The notes under the pieces are model-generated. The model did no database searches and was not told where the DNA came from. It saw only the letters and a list, made by a program, of their open reading frames with translations. Made by a program: the position numbers and the translations under genes. From RH-AL1 sp964244495 (GTDB taxonomy: Bacteria > Pseudomonadota > Alphaproteobacteria > Rhizobiales > Beijerinckiaceae), in the NCBI GenBank assembly GCA_964244495.1, contig CAXTIU010000004.1, forward strand, positions 124,001 through 188,000: a stretch of 64,000 bases of DNA. The letters run 5' to 3'. Below are positions 33,856 to 43,156 of the stretch, one piece after another (position 1 is the first letter of the stretch; every line of letters begins with the position of its first letter).

Positions 33856-36800
33856 ATGGCGAGAACGGCGAACGCGCGATCGAAGAACAGCGACTTCGTT
33901 CCAGGCCCGGCGCCGGAGGCGATGGAGCCGGACCGCGAGCGATCCCCGGTCCGCGTCGCCGCGCTCGCCGCCCGTCTCGCCGAGCGCCTCCTCGGATCCG
34001 AAGGCGACTTGATCGTGCTGGCGGCGAACGAGCGGCGCGCGGACGAACTTGGCCGCGCAGTGCGGGCCTTCGCACCCTCTATCGACGTGCTCGTGCTGCG
34101 ACCCTGGGATTGCTTCCCCTACGATCGCGTCTCGCCGTCGCGGGAAAGCATGGGCGCCCGCATCGCCGTTCTGCGCCGTCTCGTTGAAACGTCGGAACGG
34201 CGACGGGTGGTGGTGACGTGTCCTGACGCGGCCATGCAGAAGATCGCCGTTCCCGCCGAGGCCTTCCAGCTTGCGCGGGGCATGACGCTCGACCGCGCGG
34301 CATTGGAGGCCTACGCGCGGCGCACCGGCTACGTCACGGACGACCGCGTCGACGAGCCGGGCGACATCGCCTTCCAGGGTCGGGTGGTCGACGTGTTCCC
34401 GGCCGACGCCGCCATGCCGGTGCGCATCATGCTGAGCGAAGGCGACCTTGTCGACGATCTTCGCTCCTACGATCCCTCGACCCAGCGCTCGGATGGAGCG
34501 ATCGAACGCTTCGATCTCCTTCCCGCCTGCGAGCTGGTGTTGCCGGACGACGAAGCCCGATGGCCCGGCGCCGAGCATTGGCTGCCGGCTTTCCACCCCG
34601 ATCTGCGAACCCTCTTCGACCTCCTGCCGGATGCAGCGGTCGCCTATGAGGCGGACGTGTCCGCTTCCTGCGACCGCTTCGCCGGTCGCGTCGCGGAAGC
34701 CTACGAGGCTCGCCGAGGCTTCCGTGGCGCCGAGGACCGCCTGCCGCCCGCGCCTGATCGGTTCTATCTCTCGCGGAAAGCCGTCATGGGCGTGCTGGCG
34801 AAGCGCCGGCGCGTCGACCTCGACACTGAGGCCTGCGAACCCACGCCGTCCTTCACCTTGGAGAAGAACGCGGCAAGCGCCTTCGCGGCCTTCGCGCGCG
34901 CGATCGTCAAGGGCGGCGGACGCGTCGTGATCGCCGGCCTCGCCAGGGAGCGGGCCCTGCTGCGTCAGGCGCTACGGCGGGTCGAGCCCGAGCCGCGTGC
35001 GGTGAAGGGATGGCAGGAGGCCTCCGCTGCACCCGCCGGCGCGATCCTGACACTCGACGCCGATCTCGACCTCGGCTTCGTCGATCGCGGGACCGCCGTC
35101 ATCACCGCCACCGACGTGTTCGGCGCGCGCGTCGCCCCCGACGGTGACGCTGCGACGCTCGAAGCCGCGTCGGCGCCGCGTCCAGGCGATGTCGTTGTCC
35201 ACGAGGACCATGGCTTCGCCATCCTGCGCGGCCTGGAGACGGTGGCGGTCGACGGCGGCGCCCACGAGATGCTCCGCCTCGATTTCCACGGCGAGGACAC
35301 GCTGCTGGTTCAAACCGGCGAACTCGACCGTATCTGGCGCTACGGGTCGGAACCCGATGCCGTGGCCCTCGACCGGTTGAACACGGACGGCTGGAACAAT
35401 CGTCGGGTCAAGGTGAGCGGCTACGTGGAGCAAGCAGCGGTGCGCCTGGTCGCGCTGGCGCGGGAGCGGGCGAATACGAAGACGGCGCCCGTGACACCGC
35501 CGTCCGACGCCTACGCGCGCTTCGCGGCGCGCTTCTCGTTCCCCGAGACCGCCGACCAACTCGCCGCCGTGGCGGCGGTGCTTGACGACCTTGCCTCGGG
35601 AACGCCGATGAACCGGCTCGTCTGCGGCGACGTCGGCTACGGCAAGACGGAGGTCGCGCTGCGCGCCGCCGCCGCCGTCGCGCTCAGCGGCAAGCAGGTG
35701 GCGCTCGTCGCGCCCACGACAGTGCTCGCCCGGCAACACGCGCAAACCTTCGAGCGGCGCTTCGCCGGCACGGATGTCGCGGTGGTGCAGCTGTCGCGCC
35801 TCGTCAGCGTCGGCGAGGCGCGGGAGGCGAAGAGGCAGCTGGCCAGCGGCAAGGCCGGCATCGTCATCGGCACCCGGGCGGTCACCGCCGCCGACATCGA
35901 CTTCGACGACCTCGCCCTCGTCATCGTCGACGAGGAGCACCGTTTCGGCACCAGGATGAAGGCGGACTTGAAGGCGCTGGCGCCACACCACCTCGCCCTG
36001 TCGGCGACGCCGATCCCGCGCACCTTGCAGGGGGCGCTCGTCGGCGTGCAGGACGTGAGCGTGCTGGCCGCCCCGCCGGCGCGTCGGCGCGCCGTGCGGA
36101 CGTTCCTGTCGCCCTTCGACGTCGTCGTCGCCCGCACTGCGCTGCTACGTGAACGGCGCCGCGACGGCCAGAGCTTCGTCGTCGTGCCGCGCATCGAGGA
36201 GATCGACGGTGTGCTGGCGATGCTGGCCGAGGCGACGCCGGACCTGTCGATCGGCGTGGCGCACGGCGACATGCCCGGCCGCGACGTCGACGAAGCGATG
36301 GTCCGCTTCGCCGACGGTGCCACCGACGTGCTCGTCGCCACCGCCCTGATCGAGAGCGGCCTCGACGTGCCACGCGCCAACACCATCCTGATCTGGGGCG
36401 CCGACCGTTTCGGCCTCGCCCAGCTCCATCAACTCCGCGGCCGGGTCGGGCGCGGTCGCGTGCAGGGGACGGCTTACCTCTTCACGCCGGAGGACGGCGC
36501 CGTCGCGAAGACGACGGCGGACCGCTTGGCGACCCTGCTCGCCGCCGACAAGCTCGGTGCCGGCTTCGCCATCAGCGCCCGCGACCTCGACCTGCGCGGC
36601 GGCGGCGACCTCGTCGGCGAGGAGCAGGCCGGCCACATGCGCCTTGTCGGCGCCAGCCTCTACCAGCACCTCCTGCGACGCGCGGTCCGCGCCATGAGCG
36701 GGGAGCCCTGCGAGGACCGTCGGTCGACCGCCCTGCAGATCGAGGCGGCCGCGGCCTTGCCCGCCACCTACGTCCCCGACGAGGCGTTGCGCATCGAACT

Positions 36801-37137
36801 CTACGCCAAGCTCGCCCGGCTCGACGAGGTCGACGATGTGGAGGCGTTCGGTGAGGAACTCGCGGACCGCTTCGGTCCGCTGCCCGCCGAGACGGCGCGG
36901 CTGCTCGCGTTGCGGCGGGTGTCGATTCTGGCGGAAGCGGCGGGGGTGACGGCGGTGGTCGCCGGACCGAAGGCGACCGCCCTGAGCTTCGCGCCCGGGA
37001 AGGCCGACGCTGTGCGCGTGCCTGTCGAAACCCTCGATCCCGCCTCGCGCTGGAAGGACGAGCGTCTTATCCTGTCGGCGAGCGAGGGTGCGGAAGAAAC
37101 AATCGCCTCGCTTGAACGCCTCCTCGCGCGATTGTAG
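33856..37137 (+). CDS. Mfd-like (transcription-repair coupling factor family) helicase paralogue
   Basis: A 1093-residue helicase with Mfd architecture. An N-terminal UvrB-like region holds DCFPYDRVSPSRESMGARI. Around residue 440 lies an RNA-polymerase-interacting CarD-like module (GDVVVHEDHGFAILRGLETV). The RecG-like motor has Walker A GDVGYGKTE near 589, DEEHRFG near 692, ATPIPRTLQ, and the motif VI region QLRGRVGRGRVQ. A C-terminal domain follows. It is a little shorter than canonical Mfd and differs at many family positions, so it looks like the second, divergent Mfd-type protein seen in some Rhizobiales. A role in transcription-coupled repair or polymerase release is inferred. ATG 33856 gives MARTANARSK. 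Confidence 0.8.
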   Translation: MARTANARSKNSDFVPGPAPEAMEPDRERSPVRVAALAARLAERLLGSEGDLIVLAANERRADELGRAVRAFAPSIDVLVLRPWDCFPYDRVSPSRESMGARIAVLRRLVETSERRRVVVTCPDAAMQKIAVPAEAFQLARGMTLDRAALEAYARRTGYVTDDRVDEPGDIAFQGRVVDVFPADAAMPVRIMLSEGDLVDDLRSYDPSTQRSDGAIERFDLLPACELVLPDDEARWPGAEHWLPAFHPDLRTLFDLLPDAAVAYEADVSASCDRFAGRVAEAYEARRGFRGAEDRLPPAPDRFYLSRKAVMGVLAKRRRVDLDTEACEPTPSFTLEKNAASAFAAFARAIVKGGGRVVIAGLARERALLRQALRRVEPEPRAVKGWQEASAAPAGAILTLDADLDLGFVDRGTAVITATDVFGARVAPDGDAATLEAASAPRPGDVVVHEDHGFAILRGLETVAVDGGAHEMLRLDFHGEDTLLVQTGELDRIWRYGSEPDAVALDRLNTDGWNNRRVKVSGYVEQAAVRLVALARERANTKTAPVTPPSDAYARFAARFSFPETADQLAAVAAVLDDLASGTPMNRLVCGDVGYGKTEVALRAAAAVALSGKQVALVAPTTVLARQHAQTFERRFAGTDVAVVQLSRLVSVGEAREAKRQLASGKAGIVIGTRAVTAADIDFDDLALVIVDEEHRFGTRMKADLKALAPHHLALSATPIPRTLQGALVGVQDVSVLAAPPARRRAVRTFLSPFDVVVARTALLRERRRDGQSFVVVPRIEEIDGVLAMLAEATPDLSIGVAHGDMPGRDVDEAMVRFADGATDVLVATALIESGLDVPRANTILIWGADRFGLAQLHQLRGRVGRGRVQGTAYLFTPEDGAVAKTTADRLATLLAADKLGAGFAISARDLDLRGGGDLVGEEQAGHMRLVGASLYQHLLRRAVRAMSGEPCEDRRSTALQIEAAAALPATYVPDEALRIELYAKLARLDEVDDVEAFGEELADRFGPLPAETARLLALRRVSILAEAAGVTAVVAGPKATALSFAPGKADAVRVPVETLDPASRWKDERLILSASEGAEETIASLERLLARL

Positions 37138-37210
37138 CCGCGCAGCGTCACTTAGGGGAGAGGCGCTTCCGGTGGCGGCGAACGCCGGGAGGTCGGACAG
37201 GCGCGTGGAA

Positions 37211-37876
37211 ATGATCGGATCGCTCGAGACAATCCTCCGACTGCTGCTGGCGGCCTTCGCCGGAAGCATGATCGGCGTCGAGCGCGAGCGGCTGCAATGG
37301 TCGGCTGGCCTGCGCACGCACATGCTCGTGTGCGTCGGCAGCTGCCTCATCGTCATCGTTTCCGCCTACGGGTTCTCGGCCGTGCTCGACACCCATGTCG
37401 TGCTCGACCCGTCGCGCATCGCGGCGCAGGTCGTGTCCGGCATCGGTTTCCTCGGCGCGGGGACGATCTTGCTCAGGGGCGAGGTCGTCAAGGGGCTGAC
37501 CACGGCGGCCAGCCTTTGGGCCGTCGCCGCCATCGGCCTCGCCGTCGGCACCGGGCTCTACGTCGCCGCCATCGCCACCACGATCATCGTCCTCGCCATC
37601 CTGGCCGGCCTCAAGCCGATCGAAGATCGCGTCCGCGACCGCTTCACCACGCGCCAACTCGCCGTCGTGGCGAAACGCGGCGCCTTGTCGATCGCGACGC
37701 TGCACGAGGTCGCGGGCGCCCGCGCGACCCGCGTCAAGCAGTTCGTGTCGACGCCGGCCGACGAGCACACGGACGCGGTACGGATCACCTTCTCACGGCT
37801 GTCGCGAGAGGCCATCGAGAAGATCGCCGCCAAACTCCGCGAGCTGCCGTTCGTCGTCAGCGCCGACGCGAGCTGA
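37211..37876 (+). CDS. MgtC/SapB family membrane protein (copy 1)
   Basis: A 221-residue protein with an N-terminal MgtC hydrophobic domain. It shows LAGSMIGVERERLQWSAGLRTHMLVCVGS, then VVSGIGFLGAGTILL and TTAASLWAVAAIGLAVG, the conserved MgtC run. The C-terminal 75 residues form a soluble ACT-like domain. MgtC proteins modulate Mg2+ stress and the F-ATPase in other bacteria. ATG 37211 or GTG 37205 are possible starts. It lies 73 bases after the Mfd-like gene and is convergent with the AI-2E transporter (8-base gap). Confidence 0.85.
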   Translation: MIGSLETILRLLLAAFAGSMIGVERERLQWSAGLRTHMLVCVGSCLIVIVSAYGFSAVLDTHVVLDPSRIAAQVVSGIGFLGAGTILLRGEVVKGLTTAASLWAVAAIGLAVGTGLYVAAIATTIIVLAILAGLKPIEDRVRDRFTTRQLAVVAKRGALSIATLHEVAGARATRVKQFVSTPADEHTDAVRITFSRLSREAIEKIAAKLRELPFVVSADAS

Positions 37877-37884
37877 TCGCCGGC

Positions 37885-39024
37885 CTAGCGGCTCGGCTCC
37901 GCGGTTCCCGGCGCTTGCGTGAACTCGCGCCAGAGCAGGATCAGCGCCGCCATGGTCGCCGGGCCGACGAACAGGCCGAGCAGCCCGAAGCTCTCCACGC
38001 CGCCCAGGATGCCGAGCAGCACCCAAAGGAACGGCAGCTTCGTCGCGCCGCCGATCAGCTTGGGCCGGACGAAATGGTCCGCCGTGAAGGTGGTGAGGAA
38101 GCCCGCCGCCACCACAACGATCGCCGCCACCACGCTCCCGCCCGCCACCAGCAGCAGGGCTGCGACGCAGAAGGGAATGGCGGCGGCGAACGGGATCATC
38201 GCCGCCACAGCCGTCAGCGCGCCGAACAGGATCGGGTGCGGCACGTGGGTGAAGAAGTAGACGATGCCGAGCAGCACGCCCTCGCCGATGCCGACCAGCA
38301 CCAGCCCATTGACGGTGCCGTGAACGGAAGCGACGATCTGCCGTCCGACCCGCTCCCCCCTGGCGCCGAACATCTTGGCCGACGCGGTTAGCGCTTGGCG
38401 GATCACCGTGTCGCCGTCCTTGAACAGGAAGAAGAGGGTGAGCAGGCTGAAGGCGAACAGCACCACGCGGTGCACGGCCTGCTCGCCGATATTGCGCCCG
38501 AGTTCCCGGTTGGAGTTGGTATCGATCCGGTGGAGGAGGTCCTTGTACCAGCCGGCGTGAGCGAGGTTGGTGTTCCACCAGTCGCCGACCTGCTTGGCGC
38601 CGTAGGGCAGGTGGGAGACGAAGTCGGGGACCGGGATACCAGACTGCTCGACCTGCTTGCCGTAGTCGACCAGCTGATGCGCCTCGCGCACCGCCTCCAA
38701 CGTGAGGAGCACGAACGGCAGGAGGAAGACGAGGCCGATCAGCGCCGTGAACACCAGCGGCAGGACTTCCTCGGACAGCCGCCTCGGCGCACGGCGTCGC
38801 GCCCGCTCGAACAGGGGCCACAGCGCGATCGCGAGGACGACAGCCCAGACGAGCGCGCGCACGTAATTCCCGAGGATGTAGAGCCCGAGCCCCAGCATGA
38901 CCCCGGCGAGCAGGATTCGGGCGACCATCCGCAATCCCGGCTGCAATCCTGACTGAAGGACGACCTCGCCCGACGCGGGATCGGCGACCGGTTGCTCGAC
39001 CACCCGCGTGACGCTTGTCTGCAT
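37885..39024 (-). CDS. AI-2E family transporter (PerM type)
   Basis: A 379-residue polytopic membrane protein with the AI-2E family layout. Early helices (ARILLAGVMLGLGLYILG, then WAVVLAIALWPLFERAR) and a large periplasmic loop are followed by a helix with FAFSLLTLFFLFKDG. Later come GTVNGLVLVGIGEGVLLG and PHPILFGALTAVAAMIPF, and a C-terminal VESFGLLGLFVGPATMAAL. Members export various small molecules; the substrate is unknown. ATG 39024 has GGACGGAAG upstream and is preferred to ATG 39120. The nirD stop lies 102 bases upstream, so it may be read from the nitrite reductase transcript. Confidence 0.85.
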   Translation of the reverse strand: MQTSVTRVVEQPVADPASGEVVLQSGLQPGLRMVARILLAGVMLGLGLYILGNYVRALVWAVVLAIALWPLFERARRRAPRRLSEEVLPLVFTALIGLVFLLPFVLLTLEAVREAHQLVDYGKQVEQSGIPVPDFVSHLPYGAKQVGDWWNTNLAHAGWYKDLLHRIDTNSNRELGRNIGEQAVHRVVLFAFSLLTLFFLFKDGDTVIRQALTASAKMFGARGERVGRQIVASVHGTVNGLVLVGIGEGVLLGIVYFFTHVPHPILFGALTAVAAMIPFAAAIPFCVAALLLVAGGSVVAAIVVVAAGFLTTFTADHFVRPKLIGGATKLPFLWVLLGILGGVESFGLLGLFVGPATMAALILLWREFTQAPGTAEPSR

Positions 39025-39126
39025 GAAGCGCTTCCGTCCTATCCCACCACCGTTGCCGGATACGCCTTCCGAGCGATCAGGGATAGCCCTGGTGCCGTCA
39101 TCCCCGATCGTCTCCGTCACTCAAAG

Positions 39127-39483
39127 CTAAGGGACCGACGCGGCTTCGGGCGCCTCGACGCGCGTGCCAAAGGGATCGATCCAGATGCGGCCGTCGGCGA
39201 CGCGCGTGGCGTAGACCTCCAGCGTCAGGTGCTCGTGCGTGACGCCGCATCCCGTCTTGAGATCGTAGGTGCGGTCGTGCAACGGGCACATCACGGTCGC
39301 GCCGCCCAGCAGACCATCGGCCAAGGGGCCGTTGAGGTGCGGGCAGTGCGCCTGGGTGGCGTAGATGCCGCCCTCATGCGTGTGGAAGATGGCGACCTGC
39401 CGCCCCTCGACGAGGAAGGCGCGACCTTCCCCGACGGGGATCTGGTCGATGCTCGTGACGAGGATTTCGCGCGCAGCCATCAT
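39127..39483 (-). CDS. nirD: Nitrite reductase (NADH) small subunit, Rieske protein
   Basis: A 118-residue Rieske-type ferredoxin subunit. The two cluster loops are visible as CPHLNGPLADG and MCPLHDRTYDL, with Cys and His ligands as expected. It works with NirB in the six-electron reduction of nitrite to ammonium in the cytoplasm. ATG 39483 overlaps the nirB stop by four bases, so the two are translated together. The next ATG at 39480 would also work. Confidence 0.92.
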   Translation of the reverse strand: MMAAREILVTSIDQIPVGEGRAFLVEGRQVAIFHTHEGGIYATQAHCPHLNGPLADGLLGGATVMCPLHDRTYDLKTGCGVTHEHLTLEVYATRVADGRIWIDPFGTRVEAPEAASVP

Positions 39484-41927
39484 GCTTCCTCCTTCGCCGG
39501 AATGAGCGACGCGAACTGGTTGACCGTCTTGGGCGCGGTGGCTTCGAGCCAGGGATCGACGCAGGCGTCGATCGAGGTCTGCATCGCCGCGTCCAACCGC
39601 TCCGCGATACCTTCGGAGTCCTTGATCACGACGGCCTGCACGCGCTCGAGTCCCAGACGGTCCATGAAGGTGTAGGTGCGCTCCTTCCACTTCGCGTTCT
39701 CGCGGTAGTACTGCATGAAGCGACCGCCGATCAGCATCGCCTCGGCCTCGGAGTCGACCGTGCAGAGCAGGTCGCCCTTGCGGATGTGCGCGCCGGCCGC
39801 GCCGCCGACGTAGATCTCCCACTTGCCCTCGCCGACCGCCACGAAGCCGACGTCCTTGACGTAGGCTTCCGAGCAGTTGCGCGGGCAGCCGGCGGTGGCG
39901 AGCTTCAGCTTGGCCGGCGAGTCGAGACCCCGGAAGCGCCGCTCGATGCGGAAGGCGAAGCCCATGCTGTCGCCGAGGCCGAAGCGGCAATGGTCGGTGC
40001 CGATGCAGCTCTTGCACGTCCGATAGCTCTTGCCCCAGGCATAGCCCGCCTTGAAGCCGAGATCGCTCCAGATCTTGGGGAGATCCTCCTTCTTGAGGCC
40101 GACGAGGTCGACGCGCTGACCGCCGGTCAGCTTCACGAGCGGCACGTTGTACTTGCGCGCGACCTCGCCGATGCGGATCAGTTCCTCGGCCGAGGTGACA
40201 CCGCCCGGCATCTCGGGGACGACGGAGAAGGTGCCGTCCTTCTGGATGTTGGCGTGGACGCGGTCGTTGATGAAGCGCGCGTCGCGCTCGTCGTCGTACT
40301 CGCTCTTCCAAATCGTGATGAGCAGCGAGGCCAGGGCCGGTTTCCAGCCGGCGTCCTCGACGCCGCCGGCGAACTCGCGCCAGACGGAGGACACTGACTT
40401 CAGCCCGCGTGCGACGATTTCGCGGGCGAGCTCGGGCTTCCGCATGGGGATTGACGGCACGTAGTAGTGGATCGAGGGGTCATCCTCGACTTCGCCGCCG
40501 CACAGCCAGGAGACGAGTTCCTTGATCTCGCCCTTGCAGGCGCCGCAGCCCATGCCGGCGCGCGTCGCGTCCATCACCGACTTCGGCGTCCGGCAACCGC
40601 CCTCGACGCTCGCCGCGATGGCGCCCTTGGTGATGCCGTTGCAGTTGCAAACCTGCGTGTCGGCCGGCATCTCGTCGTAGGTCACCTTGGCCGACGGCGT
40701 GCCGATGTCGAACATCATCGACAGACGCTCGTCGGGCAACGGCGTATCCTTGGCGAAGGCCTGCATCAGGAACGGCGCCTTGGAGATGTCGCCCATCAGG
40801 ATGCCGCCGACGAGCCGCCCGTCGCGCACGATCAGCTTCTTGTAGGTGCCGCGCCGGGGCTCGGAGAACTGGATGACCTCGTCGCGCTCCTCCTGCGGCT
40901 CCGTGATGCCCATGGAGGCGAGGTCGACGCCGGTCACCTTCAGCTTCGTCGCGAGCTTCGTGCCGTGGTAGGCGGCGTCCCGATCCGTGCTGGTGATGTA
41001 GTCTGCGAAAACCTTGGCCTGATCGTAGAGCGGGGCCACCAGGCCGTACATCTTGCCGCGATGCTGCGCGCACTCGCCCACCGCGTAGACGTTCATGTCG
41101 TCGACAGACTGCATGTGGTCGTTGACGACGATCCCGCGCTCGACGGTGAGGCCGGCGCGCATCGCGATCTCCGCGTTGGGCCGTATGCCGGCGGCAACGA
41201 TGACGAGGTCGCAGGCGAGTTCGCTGCCGTCCTTGAAGCGAAGCCCGGTGACGTGGTCGGTCCCGAGCACCTCCGTCGTCGATTTGCTGACGTGGACGGC
41301 GATGTCGAGGGCTTCAATCGCCTTCTTCAGAATACCGCCGCCGGTCTGGTCGAGTTGCATGTCCATGAGGTGGCCGGCGAGGTGCACGACATGCGACTCG
41401 CAGCCGAGGTTCATCATGCTCTTCGCCGCCTCCAGCCCGAGCAGGCCGCCACCGATCGTGACGGCGACGCGGCTGCGCTTGGCGTGATCGACGATGGCCG
41501 TGCAATCGTCGAGGCTGCGATAGCCGAACACGCCGGTCTTCAGCGTGCCGTCCTCGCGCCGGATGCCGGGCACCGGCGGGATGAAGGCGCGACTGCCGGT
41601 GGCGATCACCAGCTTGTCGTAGGACTCGCGCACGCCCTTGTCGGACACCACGACGCGGGCGGCGCGGTCAATCGTCTCGACCCGGTGCCCCGCGTGCAGG
41701 GTGATGTCGTTCTCCGCGTACCACGCGAGCGGGTTGATCAGGATCTCGTCGCCGCTCTGCGTTCCGTTCAGGATGTTGGACAGCAGGATGCGATTGTAGT
41801 TGCCGTAAACCTCGTCACCGAACATGACGATGGTGAACATGTCGGCACCGCCGCGGGCGAGGATCTCCTCGACGGCGCGCGCGCCGGCCATCCCGTTGCC
41901 GACGACCACGAGTTTCTGCTTGGACAT
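39480..41927 (-). CDS. nirB: Nitrite reductase (NADH) large subunit
   Basis: NirB reduces nitrite to ammonium with electrons from NADH. The 815-residue protein has an N-terminal FAD/NAD part (LVVVGNGMAGARAVEEI and IGGGLLGLEAAKSM). A BFD-like [2Fe-2S] domain follows (CNCNGITKG...GCGACKGE, about 425-460), then the siroheme/[4Fe-4S] domain with CIGTDHCRFGLGD and AGCPRNCSEA (about 640-690). No nitrate reductase gene is seen in this window. The start is ATG 41927; longer open frames upstream are not conserved. It is followed by nirD with a four-base overlap. Confidence 0.95.
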   Translation of the reverse strand: MSKQKLVVVGNGMAGARAVEEILARGGADMFTIVMFGDEVYGNYNRILLSNILNGTQSGDEILINPLAWYAENDITLHAGHRVETIDRAARVVVSDKGVRESYDKLVIATGSRAFIPPVPGIRREDGTLKTGVFGYRSLDDCTAIVDHAKRSRVAVTIGGGLLGLEAAKSMMNLGCESHVVHLAGHLMDMQLDQTGGGILKKAIEALDIAVHVSKSTTEVLGTDHVTGLRFKDGSELACDLVIVAAGIRPNAEIAMRAGLTVERGIVVNDHMQSVDDMNVYAVGECAQHRGKMYGLVAPLYDQAKVFADYITSTDRDAAYHGTKLATKLKVTGVDLASMGITEPQEERDEVIQFSEPRRGTYKKLIVRDGRLVGGILMGDISKAPFLMQAFAKDTPLPDERLSMMFDIGTPSAKVTYDEMPADTQVCNCNGITKGAIAASVEGGCRTPKSVMDATRAGMGCGACKGEIKELVSWLCGGEVEDDPSIHYYVPSIPMRKPELAREIVARGLKSVSSVWREFAGGVEDAGWKPALASLLITIWKSEYDDERDARFINDRVHANIQKDGTFSVVPEMPGGVTSAEELIRIGEVARKYNVPLVKLTGGQRVDLVGLKKEDLPKIWSDLGFKAGYAWGKSYRTCKSCIGTDHCRFGLGDSMGFAFRIERRFRGLDSPAKLKLATAGCPRNCSEAYVKDVGFVAVGEGKWEIYVGGAAGAHIRKGDLLCTVDSEAEAMLIGGRFMQYYRENAKWKERTYTFMDRLGLERVQAVVIKDSEGIAERLDAAMQTSIDACVDPWLEATAPKTVNQFASLIPAKEEA

Positions 41928-41995
41928 GGTGGTGAATCCGTACGCTGAATGGATCTGTTCCAGGGGCGCTGAACGCGGGGCGCTGAACGTGCCCT

Positions 41996-42343
41996 TTAAA
42001 CCTCGATGAGACCGAGGTCGATGACGATGTGGCCCGACGTCCCAACCGGAGCCGAAACCAGGATCTCGAGCTTCGTGTCCGGCTGGAGATCCTCGGTCAC
42101 GGTGAGAGGGACGTGCTGAGACGCCTTGGCACCGACCGGAAACAGCCGCATCGGCTTGCCGTCGCGCATCAGGGTCAGGCACACGAGTTCACCCGATGAA
42201 TTACCGGCGCGAAGGTAGACGAGCTGCGCGCGACGGGAAGCGGAAACCGTGTAGGTGAGGCTCGCGTCGAGGAGCGCGGCATTGTCGAGGCCGGTGCCGT
42301 TGTAGGCGAAGATGCCGCTAAGAAATTTGGGGATCGACTCCAT
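41996..42343 (-). CDS. Small conserved-looking protein ahead of nirB (function unknown)
   Basis: A 115-residue protein of mostly beta-strand character (AQLVYLRAGNSSGELVCLTLM, KLEILVSAPVGTSGHIVIDLG). It has no signal peptide and no cofactor motif that I recognise. ATG 42343 has a perfect AAGGAG nine bases upstream, strong evidence that it is translated. The gap to nirB is 68 bases on the same strand, so it is probably the first gene of the nitrite-reductase transcript. A structural or regulatory role in nitrite assimilation is only inferred from position. Confidence 0.7.
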   Translation of the reverse strand: MESIPKFLSGIFAYNGTGLDNAALLDASLTYTVSASRRAQLVYLRAGNSSGELVCLTLMRDGKPMRLFPVGAKASQHVPLTVTEDLQPDTKLEILVSAPVGTSGHIVIDLGLIEV

Positions 42344-42601
42344 AGAAACTGTCTCCTTCGGGCTATGCATGAAAGCGGTAACATCGAAATCGGCGTCGCG
42401 GCCGGCACCGGGACGAACGACAGAGATCTCGGAACGTCCGGCCGGATCAGCGATCGGGACGGCCCTGGCACAAACAATGCCGCGCCGCCGAATTCAAGCG
42501 GCATCAATCGAGCATTGGGACGATCTGGCCGAGCAAGCCCGGCTGAACAATAGGATGGCGCCCCGCCGTCCATGCGGCGGGTCAGGCTAGACCCCAGAAA
42601 C

Positions 42602-42628
42602 GAAAAAGCGCCCGTGCGGGGCGCTTTT
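42602..42628 (-). terminator. Rho-independent terminator after the Gly/Tyr-rich gene
   Basis: An inverted repeat with AAAAGCGCCC and its complement GGGGCGCTTT around a 4-base GTGC loop. Read on the minus strand the stem ends in a TTTTT run, as expected for termination downstream of the minus-strand gene at 42667-43005. The A-run on the other side could also terminate plus-strand transcription. Confidence 0.75.
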
Positions 42629-42666
42629 CCTGAAAGGCTTATCGACCAGTGGGCGAACCGATCGCC

Positions 42667-43005
42667 CTAGTAGCCGTATCCGTAGCCGTACGGTCCACGA
42701 TATCCATAGCCGTAGCCGTAGGGATATCCATAGCCGTAGCCATAGTAGGGGTAGCCGTAAGCGCCGTAGGCCAACGCACCTGCCGCCAATCCCAGGCCGA
42801 AGCCGCCGAAGCCGTAACCGAAGCCACGGCCGTAGAAGCCGCGTCCATAGCCGAAGCCACCGCGCCCGTAGCCACCACGGAACCCGCCGCCGCCGAAGCC
42901 CCTGGCATCAGCGTTGGTCGTCGTCAGCGGAACCAGCGAGGCGCCGATGGCAAGGGCCGCGACGCCGGCCGTCAAAGTCTTCTTGAGTGTACCGGTCACA
43001 ATCAT
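42667..43005 (-). CDS. Secreted Gly/Tyr-rich repetitive protein
   Basis: A 112-residue protein with a signal peptide (KKTLTAGVAALAIGASLVPLTTT...ADA, about residues 1-35). The mature chain is almost entirely Gly, Tyr, Phe and Arg in short repeats of the type GYGRGF and YGYGYPYG, without cysteine. Such low-complexity envelope proteins are widespread in Hyphomicrobiales and of unknown function; some are surface or sulfur-globule-like coats. ATG 43005 has GGGAG only two bases upstream. GTG 42999 would have the same ribosome site at better spacing (7 bases), so the start is uncertain. A terminator follows the stop. Confidence 0.75.
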   Translation of the reverse strand: MIVTGTLKKTLTAGVAALAIGASLVPLTTTNADARGFGGGGFRGGYGRGGFGYGRGFYGRGFGYGFGGFGLGLAAGALAYGAYGYPYYGYGYGYPYGYGYGYRGPYGYGYGY

Positions 43006-43156
43006 TCTCCCTGATCCGATGAGAGGGGAAATCGTGATGGAGCGCCGCGCGTTCGAGAGGGCGTTGGTCACTTTTGCGTCAACACCGGATGACAATCTTC
43101 TCGGGGCGCGGGAAATTTCGCATCCTGACCCGGCCCGAACGAAGGTGATCGATCCG

